Below are positions 1 to 7,617 of a stretch of 13,792 nt of DNA, in pieces (within the stretch, counting starts at the first letter, position 1; the number at the start of each line of letters is the position of its first letter). The notes under the pieces were generated by a model. That model ran no database searches, was not told the origin of the DNA, and saw only the letters and a program-made list of their open reading frames with translations. Position numbers and translations under genes: made by a program. Source of the stretch: Holosporaceae bacterium 'Namur'. Its GTDB lineage: Bacteria > Pseudomonadota > Alphaproteobacteria > Rickettsiales > Midichloriaceae. Where the stretch lies: assembly GCA_014116815.1 (NCBI GenBank), contig JACGYV010000035.1, positions 1 through 13,792 of the forward strand, in the 5' to 3' direction.

Positions 1-58
1 GGTATAACATAACTACATATCTTATTATTTCACCAGGGTACCTATGCCTCTTATACAT
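1..58 (-). CDS. IS6-like transposase, N-terminal fragment cut by the window edge
   Basis: Reading the minus strand from the ATG at 56-58 gives MYKRHRYPGEIIRYVVMLY and then leaves the window. This resembles the N-terminus of IS6/IS26-family DDE transposases, which begin with an aromatic-Lys/Gly-Arg-His-Phe/Tyr-Pro block followed by a helix of the type EIIxxAVxxYxR. Only about 19 residues are visible, so the catalytic DDE core cannot be checked. The family call rests on my recognition of this N-terminal pattern. The gene is inserted into a resolvase gene on its upstream side. Confidence 0.6.
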   Translation of the reverse strand, partial: MYKRHRYPGEIIRYVVMLY

Positions 59-127
59 TACTAGACCTATATAATTTTATTTTAATATTATATACTAACT
101 TAACTAAAAGGTTAAGTTGACGGTACC
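1..127 (-). mobile_element. IS6-like insertion sequence, one end only
   Basis: The segment holds the transposase start and about 70 bases of AT-rich leader. The probable element end lies at about 127, because the resolvase reading frame loses its family resemblance there and the minus strand continues with GGTACCGTCAACTTAACC; IS6 elements typically begin with GG. Next to this end is an 8-bp perfect inverted repeat (97-104 with 111-118, loop taaaag) that could act in transposase binding. The other end and any 8-bp target duplication lie outside the window, so the exact boundary is inferred. Confidence 0.5.
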
Positions 128-157
128 CTTTGAAACCCTAACATAACCAATTAGCAT
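104..157 (-). pseudogene. Serine recombinase (resolvase/invertase), 5' remnant broken by an IS
   Basis: The ATG at 155-157 opens MLIGYVRVSKG, the conserved start of small serine recombinases (resolvase/DNA invertase family); the Ser in 'RVS' corresponds to the catalytic nucleophile. An AGGA sequence lies about 12 bases upstream. After about ten codons (128-157) the frame runs into IS-like sequence and stops at 104-106 after VNLTF, so the protein is truncated. An upstream in-frame ATG at 299-301 would add 48 residues, but these are Lys/Phe-rich, unlike the family, and overlap a hairpin, so I do not use it. Such resolvases usually resolve plasmid multimers or Tn3-type cointegrates. The rest of the gene may lie beyond the left edge, on the far side of the IS. 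Confidence 0.65.
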
Positions 158-269
158 TTTTGTATTTTTATCCTGTGTTGAAAAATCTAAATGATATAGT
201 ATATTCTTACCTTGTTTTTTCAATAGGTTTTTAAACGTTATTTTCGTAATTTTATTACCAATTTTAAGT

Positions 270-297
270 TGTCTAAAAAACCTTCGTTTTTTAAACA
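270..297 (-). terminator. 12-bp hairpin downstream of the toxin gene (terminator-like or recombinase site)
   Basis: Positions 270-281 and 286-297 form an inverted repeat with a 4-base loop. In minus-strand RNA all 12 positions can pair (one G-U), whereas plus-strand RNA would have one mismatch. It lies 32-59 bases past the stop of the RelE-like toxin, which fits the end of that operon. There is no long U-tract after it, so termination would be inefficient. The ends TGT...ACA, just upstream of a resolvase gene, also leave open a recombinase-binding subsite. Confidence 0.35.
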
Positions 298-328
298 GCA
301 TAATTTGAACTTAATATTATATTTTATA

Positions 329-601
329 TTAATTATAAATATCTTTCCTATGAGAGACCTTAATAATCAATATTACTAGGTTTTTATCTTGTATGCTACA
401 AATGGCTCTATAATCACCAATACGATATCGCCATAATCCAATTTTATCTCCACTTAAAGGTTTACCAAGTTCTTTTGGATTATTACAAAGATCCAACTTT
501 TCTTCAAAAAAGTTATAAATTCTCTTCTTAGCATCATAGGATAGATGCTTTAAGTCCTTAATAGCTCTAGGATCCCATTTAACTGTCCAAACCGAGTGCA
601 C
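329..601 (-). CDS. RelE/ParE-family toxin of a type II toxin-antitoxin system
   Basis: This 90-residue protein has the layout of the RelE superfamily: an N-terminal beta strand (VWTVKWD), two helices (AIKDLKHL; AKKRIYNFFEEKL), a 'KPLSGDKIGLWRYRIGDYR' beta hairpin and a C-terminal 'VSHRKDIY' strand. R58, R60, R65, H84, R85 and Y89 sit where RelE-type mRNA interferases carry their basic and aromatic active-site residues, so ribosome-dependent mRNA cleavage is the likely activity. The start is GTG (599-601), 23 bases inside the end of the upstream antitoxin gene. This overlap implies translational coupling and is typical of antitoxin-first operons. The closest ParE-like alternative, a gyrase poison, cannot be excluded from sequence alone. 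The gene appears intact. Confidence 0.88.
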   Translation of the reverse strand: MHSVWTVKWDPRAIKDLKHLSYDAKKRIYNFFEEKLDLCNNPKELGKPLSGDKIGLWRYRIGDYRAICSIQDKNLVILIIKVSHRKDIYN

Positions 602-791
602 GCTTTGCTTCCTGCATTGATAAAGATTTCTTAGGATGTTCTAATCTTTGTACAGCCAGGTATCTATCTTCCATGTCCTCAATATGGCTAAGTATTGCTT
701 CTTTTATATAATAAGTTTTTGTTCTACCAGTTTCGATAGCTAAAACTTCTAATCTCTTTTCTATTTCATCAGGTAATCTAACTGTTATCAT
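579..791 (-). CDS. RelB/CopG-like ribbon-helix-helix antitoxin
   Basis: The protein begins MITVRLPDEIEKRLEVLA, a ribbon-helix-helix DNA-binding fold (beta strand ITVRLP, then helices around ETGRTKTYYIKEAILSHI), followed by an acidic/basic tail that would wrap the toxin. It is about 70 residues long from this start, usual for RelB-type antitoxins. An in-frame ATG at 828-830 adds 13 hydrophobic residues and has a weak GAGAT ribosome site. I prefer the inner start because the family normally begins at the strand 'M-[IL]-T-V-R-L', but the inner start has no clear ribosome site, so this is unsettled. The stop TAA (579-581) lies inside the toxin gene. The antitoxin should neutralise the downstream toxin and repress its own promoter through palindromic operators upstream. 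Confidence 0.85.
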   Translation of the reverse strand: MITVRLPDEIEKRLEVLAIETGRTKTYYIKEAILSHIEDMEDRYLAVQRLEHPKKSLSMQEAKRALGLDS

Positions 792-857
792 AATTTGTAA
801 TATATGTAAGGGTTGTATTACATATATCATATAATAAATCTCATTTCATGTAAATTA

Positions 858-915
858 ATTATAATGATTCAGTGATAAAATTCCAGTATAGGCAAGCTCA
901 TCTTGCCTATATCAA
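858..915 (-). promoter_or_regulatory. Probable promoter/operator of the toxin-antitoxin operon
   Basis: A perfect 10-bp inverted repeat (TATAGGCAAG at 887-896, CTTGCCTATA at 902-911, 5-base spacer) sits 57-81 bases upstream of the outer antitoxin start. On the minus strand a -35-like TTGATA (910-915) and a -10-like TATACT (885-890), 19 bases apart, flank and overlap the palindrome. A second -10-like TATAAT lies at 858-863. Ribbon-helix-helix antitoxins bind inverted repeats over their own promoters, so this is a good operator candidate. There is no U-tract after the repeat in either direction, which argues against a terminator. The promoter hexamers are weak matches and are inferred. Confidence 0.4.
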
Positions 916-983
916 AATCCCATGCTGTTTGGTAAGCTTTTCTCGCCTGGATAAGATGCTAAACTCATAATTTTTTTATTCCT

Positions 984-1009
984 ATAGTATACTTGTAAAA
1001 GTATACTAT
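984..1009. repeat. Perfect 9-bp palindrome with an 8-base spacer
   Basis: ATAGTATAC (984-992) and GTATACTAT (1001-1009) are exact inverted repeats. Each arm carries the self-complementary GTATAC. The repeat lies 35 bases past the end of the giant TPR gene and about 150 bases upstream of the antitoxin gene. Minus-strand RNA would continue after the hairpin with an A-rich stretch, not a U-tract, so an intrinsic terminator is not well supported. A protein-binding operator or an RNA-stabilising 3' hairpin are alternatives. Apart from this and the other palindrome, I see no gene in 831-1043. Confidence 0.4.
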
Positions 1010-1043
1010 TAAACAATATTAATACAAAAGCTCTATGTGAATT

Positions 1044-4000
1044 TTATCCTAATAGATGATTGCAATGCTCTTTTTGTTCATACCGGAGCCTTTCTGTATA
1101 ATTAATCTGCTCTGGTGTTTGAAGTAAGCTTTTTATTTCCACCCTACTTACTAATCTATATGAAAATATTTCTTCTATTGTTGATAAATGTATAACCTTA
1201 GCTTCCGGTAGAAAGGATATTATATACGTTATTAGTTCCATAGGTAGATATGAGAAATAATCATCATCTTTATTAATTTCAAAAGAAATTTGGTCTTGTC
1301 TAATAGCTTTACTTCTTAATGACTGGGATAAAGGTGCTATGATCCAAGAAAGGTGGGTAATGCATTGGAAAACATCATTAATATTTAGCCTTTTATAAAA
1401 GTTTTGATAACCTTTATTATTTAAGATTTCTTCTTTTAATTCTTCTAAAGCACAGTTATACAAAACATGGGTTATATTATTACTATCAGTGGGTGTAGAT
1501 AAATTGATTGTATTAAACTCTTTTAGCACTTCCTTTGCTTTTTCTATATTACTATGTACTAAATGTATTTTTATTAGTAAGTAATATGCTAAAATATAAG
1601 GAGTTATACTTATTATCTTGTATTCTTCTTCCAGCAATTTTTGAATTAGCTCTACTGCTGTTTGCTTATCTAATTGGTTATATGATAATCCAGAATTATC
1701 TGCTTGTAATTCAATTGCATTCTTTAATAATTCAACTATCTTTATATATTCTTCTTGGTTATCTACTTTATGATGCTTAACTAAAAACATTGCATATTCA
1801 GTGTAAAAATTAGAATTTATAGGTTCATTTGGTTTAGAGTATAATACTTCTTCGAATAATAAGGAGGCTTTATTAATATAAATTAAGTATTGTTCAACTT
1901 CACCTTTATATTTTAAGCTTAACGCTTTTACATGATACCAACAAGCTAGATTATGATTTATATTCTTTGCTTGTGGAAAAAGTTTAGAGCTTAATTCATA
2001 TAAATTAATTGTCATCTCCAACTCCTCTCTGTTATAGAATAAGTTACCAACTTCTAATAACCAATTGCTAATAAGTGGGATATCACTCAAATATTTACTA
2101 TTTGTGCTATTATTTAAAATCTCATTGGCAGACATAATACAATATTGATAAGCTTCTTGGTAACGGCCTAAATAAATTAATATCTGACCAATATTATATA
2201 AAATTTTATAATTAGGGTTTACTTCATTAGGTACCTTTCTACCGACTTCATAAGCTTCAAAAAAATAACCTAACGCCTCTTCAAATCTTCTTTGGCTATT
2301 TAATATATAGCCAATATTATATAAAGTATTAGTATAATATGGGTGTTCTTTATCAAATATAACCAATGCTTTCTTTAAAATATCAAATGCTTCTTTAAGC
2401 TTACCATTTTCTATTAAATAAGCTCCGGACTTATACAAAGCATTAGCATATTCAAAACCTTTATTTTCAATATCAATTATATCTTTAATTTGGTTAATTA
2501 TATCATCAACATTTGCACCTGTTTTATATACTATTTTGTTGCTCTCTACTTGTTTATTTCTTATAATTTGAGCTTGCTGTAGGTATTTTTCACCTTGATT
2601 TAGCTCACCTTTGTCTTTTAGTATTTTAGCAATTACTTTTAATGATTTTATATAATCTGGGTGCATTTTTCCTAATAAATCTTTTATAATAACTAATGAA
2701 TTGTTTAAGTTATTAATATCATTGAGAGGTATAGAATCTTTTACTTTTAAAATAGTTATAATCTTAAAATGCTGAATCGATCTTTCTATATTGCCTGCCT
2801 TATAAGATAGCAGTGCCTCATTAATATGAGCTTTAATGTCAGTATATTCAAATCTGATTACATCATAATTTGCTTTCGCTTGTTCTATATTTTCTTCTAA
2901 GAAATAATTGTTTGCTAATTCAATATAGCATTCTTTAATCCTTTTAAGGAATGTAGTTGTTACAGCAATATATTGTCTGGATTGCTTATTAGGCTCTATA
3001 TCTAACATCTTTAAAGCACAAGTATAGTCCAAGATAGCTTGGCTATATTCTTTTAAAGTATAATGAAAAAGCCCTATATTATGAAATAAAAAAGAAAGCT
3101 TATACATTTCTGTTATAAGATCTGATTTTGACCTTGGTGCATTATTTTTTAAATTATTTAATTGGCTATTAATATAACTCCTAAAGGCCGGGCAAACCTG
3201 CAGAGAAAAGGCCTTAACTTCAAACAGCAATTCTGTTAAACTACCTTCTTGATATGCAATACTATTTGCAATAAGTAAGTTAGGAAACTGTGTATTATAG
3301 AATTTTATAAACAGCTTTAGTTCGTCTTTGGATGCAAAATTAATATAAAATGTTAAATTATTTTTATCTTCACTAAATTCATATTTAGAATTTAATTGTG
3401 CAGTTTGTATGCCGGCAAGCTTAATAAGCATTTGCTCAGTTTCTTTATTATTTTCAAAGTCTATAATATAATTTATTTGATTTAACAAGTTAGTGCATTC
3501 CGTGTAAACTATATTGAGTGTAGCGACTTTTTTATCTAATATAGATAAAGCTTTGTTTAAAGGTTCTAAAGCTTTTTGATATTTATTTTGTTTATAATAA
3601 ATCATTGCAAGAGCAAATAAATATAAGCCTGTTATTTGATATGTTTCTCCAAATAATTTGTCTAGAATAGAGATTGAGTATTGGTAATATTTGACAGCTT
3701 GCGAAAAATCATTTTGAGCATTAAATAACTCACCATATTTAGCATATAATTCAGCAACTTTAATGTTTTCCTGTCGGAATGATTTTCCTAATACATTCAA
3801 TGCTTTTGCATAACTCTCTTTTGCATCTAAATATTTATTTTGTTTTGTAAATACGTCACCTAGATTTGTAAAATATTTTACAATACTAGGATTCTCACCG
3901 AACGTATTATTAATTGCACTATTATTTAGAATTGCTATTGCTTGTAAATATAAGGCTTCAGCTTCATTAAAATTATCTTGGTTATAACTTATCTTTCCAA

Positions 4001-7000
4001 GATGGTTTAAAACTTCAGCAATTTTAGGATGTTTCTCTCCATAAATCTTTCTATTTAAATCCAACGCTTTGATAAACCACTTTTTTGCTTCTAACAATGC
4101 AATAGATTCATTTAGCTCTTTACTATACATTATCCTAAAAAGCCGATTATTAACTTGTATAGGTATAGTTTGAGCATGTAGTAAAAGAAAAAGCGCGAAT
4201 TGTATATAGATTTCGGCAAGGGCACCTTCGGAATTAGCGTTTAAAAAAGCTAAATTTGAATTAAAACGTTTTAAGTTAGTATTATATTTAGTTTTACTTT
4301 CAAAATATTCTTGTTTGAGATAATATATTTTAGCAACTATAATATTTAGCCGTATAACTTTTGAGTGAGTTTTTCCATATATTTTTTCAAAAATATCTAA
4401 TGATTTTAAATAATACTCTTTTGCTTTATCCAAATTAAATTGTATTTCATATATTTCTCCAAGGAAAAGCATGGAACCAGCAATTTTAGGGTGGCTCTTA
4501 GAATATGTTTTTTGGTAAATACTGAAAGCTTTAAGGTAATACTCTTCAGCCTCTTTATATTTATCTTGATCTTTAAGAATATGCCCAAGTACATTATAAG
4601 ATCGAGCGATTAAAGGATAATTACTGCTATAATCTTGCATAACTTTATTTAAAGCAGCAATAGTAGTTGTATAAGCTGATTCATATTCTCCTAATGATGA
4701 AAGCACTAATGCTCTATTTATAATTAGCTGTATATATAGTGGGTGGTTATCACCATATAATTTCTCTATCATATTTAAAGCTAAGCTATAATGTGCATAA
4801 GCATTATTATAATCTCCATGATTATAATAAGCGGTTGCAAGGTTACCTATAGAGTCAGCAACTTTTGGATGTTCACCACCATATATACTCGTATTAACCT
4901 CTAATGCTAAAGTATACCGTTCTAGAATTTGTGTTGTATTATCAAAACCAAATTCCTCTAATATACTTCCTATTTGTAGTAATAAAATACTAACTTTTGG
5001 ATGTTCATACCCATATAATTTTTCATTAATATCTAAAGCTTGTCTATAATAATCATGTGCTTTTAATAAATTGCCTTGTTGCTCGTAAATATTTCCAAGG
5101 TGATGCAATGAATTAGCAATCTCAGGATGATCTTTAATATATATTTCCTTACAAATTTTTATTGATTTTAAAAAAAACATCTCAGCTTTCTTATATTGTG
5201 CCTGTTTAGTTAAGACTTCCCCAATACAATTTAAGAGTACTGCAGATTGTAGGCTTTTCTTACTACTCAGTTTATCTATAATCTCTGATGATTTGTAATA
5301 TGATTTAATTGCATCATCATAATTTGCTTGTACAAAATATATATCCCCAATATTTTTTAATATGTTAGCAACCTCAGAATGCTTTTCTCCATATGCTTCT
5401 TTACTAATTTTTAAAGCTTGCTGGTATTGTTCATTTGCTTTCAAATATTTACCCTGCTCAAAGTATACTTCTCCCATAATATTTAAAAATACTATAGCTT
5501 TAGGATGATTAAGCCCAAATTTTGCCTGTACTAACCTTAATGATTTTTTAGCTAATTTATCGCTTGCATTAATTAGGCCTAATTGTTTTTGTAGCCTTAT
5601 TAAGTTTTGTAACGAATCAATATCTTCAGGATTAATATCAAGAGCTTTTTTATATAATTCTTCTGCTCGCTTATAATCTAATTTCTTTTCTGCAACATAT
5701 GCTTGTACATATAAACTATCTTCATATAAATCATTATTTCTAAAATCTTTTTTTCCTTTACTTGTAACAAACTGCTCTAAGGCCTTATTAATTGGTATAA
5801 GGACTTTATAACATTCTTCTAATTGCTTTAATTCTTCATCATTAATTTCATAAATATTGTTTATTTCTAACTTTTCTAAACTTTCTTTTATCAAAAGTTT
5901 ATGGTAGATATTCTCTTCTTCCTGGCCATAAAATAAGTGTGTCTTTACTCTCATTCTAGTTGCAAAGTTTATCAATTTATTTAAGTTAGTATATGCCTTA
6001 GCATTAATTATGCCTAACTTTAATAATTGGTCTAACCTATCCCAGCTATTTTTGCCTTCAATTCCATAGTATAACGCTAAATATGCAATAAGGTTGATTG
6101 CTAACCTATATAATTCCATCTTAATATTAAAATATTTCTCGGTCTTTTCTGTACCTAATCTAGGTCCGAATTGCCTTATATCCCCTTCCATCAATGATAG
6201 TGCTTGCCCCTCTCTAACATAATGTTTTTTACTTCCTAACCATCCTTCTTTTTCTATCGAAGACAAAATTCTTTGTGTTTCCTTTTCATATTGATTTAAT
6301 AATATCTCACTACCGTGTATTAAAATTACAGTTTTAAGCATGTTAGAAGGAAGCAAGTCTTCCTCAAATTTTTTAGTATTGTGCCATAAAGATAATTCCC
6401 TCACTGTGCCAAATAATTCACTTCTACCTTTAGGCGTCCCTCCGCCATCAAGACCGAACCCTCGCTTGGTAATTGAGATAGGAGTTTTTTTAAATGGAAA
6501 TGAAAATGCTGTTTCCCCTAAAGCTATAACTTTTAATTCAAGTAAATCTATTAGTTGATAAAAATATTTATGTGTTTCTTGAGTATTTATCTCGACTGCA
6601 ATTGCATATTCTATATCAGAAAAAGGCCCCATTTCTTCTCTACCCATAGAGCCTAATCCTAGTATAGCATAATCACATGGCGGGGTACCCAATAGATTAA
6701 TACAATCACTTATCATACTTGCAAGTATAGTTATTGTACTACTTGTATTATGTTTTAAAATATGCTTTTCTGAAATATCATTCTGTTGCAAATATTCTTC
6801 TATTTCTCTCCTTAAATTAGATAATTTTTCTGTATAGCTTTCATAATTTATTTTAGGTATAGCTATTGGATTTTTACAGATTTGCCTTATAAATCCTGTT
6901 TCTAAACTAAGCTGCTTGTATCTAAAAGTTAAGTTTGGAAATATAGGCCTTAACTCATTATGCCTTTCAACAAACACTCGAGCTGAGCTATAGTTCATAG

Positions 7001-7541
7001 CAGCTATATCATATTTATTATTATACAAATTATAATCACCTAGTTTAATTATACAGTATAATATCCCAATTAAGTCCCCCTTTTCTTCAGCAAGGATAAG
7101 CCCTGCATTGTAATGTTTTATAGCTTCAGCATTACCCTCACATAGTGCAGTATTACCTAAATTTATGAGCGCAAGCACTTCAGCATTTATTCTATTAGTA
7201 TAAAAAGCTAACTCTTTTTCAATTATAATTTTTGCTACTTCAGTATGTTTTAATTTAATAGCTAATGCTAATGCAGAGTCTCCATTTTTATCAATTTGGT
7301 ATAAGCTTACTCCGTTATTAACTAGCGTTCTAACCTTTTCAAGATCATTTTCAAATACTGCTTTATGTAGAGGAGTTGTATCTAATATTAATTTACTATC
7401 ACTATCTTCTTCCTGGTAATTATTAATATTAATAAGTTTTATTTTTCCACTTGCCTTGCTTTTTAACTTTATCTCATTGAGTTGATTCGTAATTGCTTTA
7501 TTAGTACTATATTTTATTTCTAATTCTTCTCTTCCGATCAT
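1044..7541 (-). CDS. Giant ankyrin / DUF294-like nucleotidyltransferase / TPR-array protein with a C-terminal F-box-like segment
   Basis: The 2165-residue protein starts at ATG 7539-7541 with AAGG 8 bases upstream. Residues 54-110 are about two ankyrin repeats (TPLHKAVFENDLEKV; GDSALALAIKLKHTEVA). Residues 120-190 are TPR-like. Residues 285-320 hold GLGSMGREEMGPFSDIE, the GSxGRxE(x)4SDx[DE] signature of GlnD/DUF294-type nucleotidyltransferases, with D309 and E311 as likely metal ligands. Residues 440-540 resemble the helical partner domain of that family. From about 610 to 1340, and again from about 1480 to 2010, are TPRs, many with the 42-residue kinesin-light-chain spacing (YGEKHPKIAxxLNHLGxIY). 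Residues 1341-1470 are not TPR. Residues 2097-2140 (YLPMELITYIISFLPEAKVI) look like an F-box. No signal peptide or membrane segment is seen. It is the third gene of the putative operon, 76 bases after the phosphatase gene. A nucleotidyl-transferring effector acting on a host target is plausible; its substrate is unknown. The frame is intact. Confidence 0.85.
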   Translation of the reverse strand: MIGREELEIKYSTNKAITNQLNEIKLKSKASGKIKLININNYQEEDSDSKLILDTTPLHKAVFENDLEKVRTLVNNGVSLYQIDKNGDSALALAIKLKHTEVAKIIIEKELAFYTNRINAEVLALINLGNTALCEGNAEAIKHYNAGLILAEEKGDLIGILYCIIKLGDYNLYNNKYDIAAMNYSSARVFVERHNELRPIFPNLTFRYKQLSLETGFIRQICKNPIAIPKINYESYTEKLSNLRREIEEYLQQNDISEKHILKHNTSSTITILASMISDCINLLGTPPCDYAILGLGSMGREEMGPFSDIEYAIAVEINTQETHKYFYQLIDLLELKVIALGETAFSFPFKKTPISITKRGFGLDGGGTPKGRSELFGTVRELSLWHNTKKFEEDLLPSNMLKTVILIHGSEILLNQYEKETQRILSSIEKEGWLGSKKHYVREGQALSLMEGDIRQFGPRLGTEKTEKYFNIKMELYRLAINLIAYLALYYGIEGKNSWDRLDQLLKLGIINAKAYTNLNKLINFATRMRVKTHLFYGQEEENIYHKLLIKESLEKLEINNIYEINDEELKQLEECYKVLIPINKALEQFVTSKGKKDFRNNDLYEDSLYVQAYVAEKKLDYKRAEELYKKALDINPEDIDSLQNLIRLQKQLGLINASDKLAKKSLRLVQAKFGLNHPKAIVFLNIMGEVYFEQGKYLKANEQYQQALKISKEAYGEKHSEVANILKNIGDIYFVQANYDDAIKSYYKSSEIIDKLSSKKSLQSAVLLNCIGEVLTKQAQYKKAEMFFLKSIKICKEIYIKDHPEIANSLHHLGNIYEQQGNLLKAHDYYRQALDINEKLYGYEHPKVSILLLQIGSILEEFGFDNTTQILERYTLALEVNTSIYGGEHPKVADSIGNLATAYYNHGDYNNAYAHYSLALNMIEKLYGDNHPLYIQLIINRALVLSSLGEYESAYTTTIAALNKVMQDYSSNYPLIARSYNVLGHILKDQDKYKEAEEYYLKAFSIYQKTYSKSHPKIAGSMLFLGEIYEIQFNLDKAKEYYLKSLDIFEKIYGKTHSKVIRLNIIVAKIYYLKQEYFESKTKYNTNLKRFNSNLAFLNANSEGALAEIYIQFALFLLLHAQTIPIQVNNRLFRIMYSKELNESIALLEAKKWFIKALDLNRKIYGEKHPKIAEVLNHLGKISYNQDNFNEAEALYLQAIAILNNSAINNTFGENPSIVKYFTNLGDVFTKQNKYLDAKESYAKALNVLGKSFRQENIKVAELYAKYGELFNAQNDFSQAVKYYQYSISILDKLFGETYQITGLYLFALAMIYYKQNKYQKALEPLNKALSILDKKVATLNIVYTECTNLLNQINYIIDFENNKETEQMLIKLAGIQTAQLNSKYEFSEDKNNLTFYINFASKDELKLFIKFYNTQFPNLLIANSIAYQEGSLTELLFEVKAFSLQVCPAFRSYINSQLNNLKNNAPRSKSDLITEMYKLSFLFHNIGLFHYTLKEYSQAILDYTCALKMLDIEPNKQSRQYIAVTTTFLKRIKECYIELANNYFLEENIEQAKANYDVIRFEYTDIKAHINEALLSYKAGNIERSIQHFKIITILKVKDSIPLNDINNLNNSLVIIKDLLGKMHPDYIKSLKVIAKILKDKGELNQGEKYLQQAQIIRNKQVESNKIVYKTGANVDDIINQIKDIIDIENKGFEYANALYKSGAYLIENGKLKEAFDILKKALVIFDKEHPYYTNTLYNIGYILNSQRRFEEALGYFFEAYEVGRKVPNEVNPNYKILYNIGQILIYLGRYQEAYQYCIMSANEILNNSTNSKYLSDIPLISNWLLEVGNLFYNREELEMTINLYELSSKLFPQAKNINHNLACWYHVKALSLKYKGEVEQYLIYINKASLLFEEVLYSKPNEPINSNFYTEYAMFLVKHHKVDNQEEYIKIVELLKNAIELQADNSGLSYNQLDKQTAVELIQKLLEEEYKIISITPYILAYYLLIKIHLVHSNIEKAKEVLKEFNTINLSTPTDSNNITHVLYNCALEELKEEILNNKGYQNFYKRLNINDVFQCITHLSWIIAPLSQSLRSKAIRQDQISFEINKDDDYFSYLPMELITYIISFLPEAKVIHLSTIEEIFSYRLVSRVEIKSLLQTPEQINYTERLRYEQKEHCNHLLG
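3924..5714 (-). repeat. Tandem kinesin-light-chain-type TPR-coding repeats (about 126-bp period)
   Basis: This part of the giant gene (about residues 610-1206) encodes successive TPRs of roughly 42 residues. The loop 'YG(E/G/D)xHP(K)VA' recurs at about residues 677, 719, 804, 846, 890, 932, 1016, 1058 and 1170, and each is followed by 'LGxIYxxQxxYxxAxxYYxxALxI'. The corresponding DNA therefore repeats with a period close to 126 bases, although the copies have diverged. Such arrays can gain or lose units by recombination. TPRs of this kind form concave surfaces that bind peptides, so the array is probably the target-binding part of the protein. Confidence 0.75.
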
Positions 7542-7617
7542 ATACTATACCTTAATCAAAATAATCTTTGGAATTCTTTGGTCACATATTTTTAAATGTC
7601 TCATTTGTCTTCCTACT

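Noticed and set aside
158..301. 48-residue N-terminal extension of the resolvase fragment from an ATG at 299-301
   Set aside because: The extension is Lys/Phe-rich and unlike resolvases, overlaps the 270-297 hairpin, and the family start MLIGYVRVS has its own AGGA site.
984..1009. Rho-independent terminator of the giant TPR gene
   Set aside because: The hairpin is AT-rich and is followed on the minus strand by an A-rich stretch, not a U-run; kept only as an unexplained palindrome.
1535..1780. Plus-strand open frame of 81 codons with hydrophobic residues
   Set aside because: It lies wholly antisense within the intact giant TPR gene; the hydrophobicity is a by-product of AT-rich antisense reading.
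3924..5714. CRISPR-like regular repetition
   Set aside because: The repetition is about 126 bases, diverged, and in frame with TPR protein repeats; there are no short identical repeats with unique spacers.
7542..7617. Terminator or promoter between the phosphatase and giant TPR genes
   Set aside because: No stable hairpin or convincing promoter pair seen; only the AAGG ribosome site of the downstream gene.
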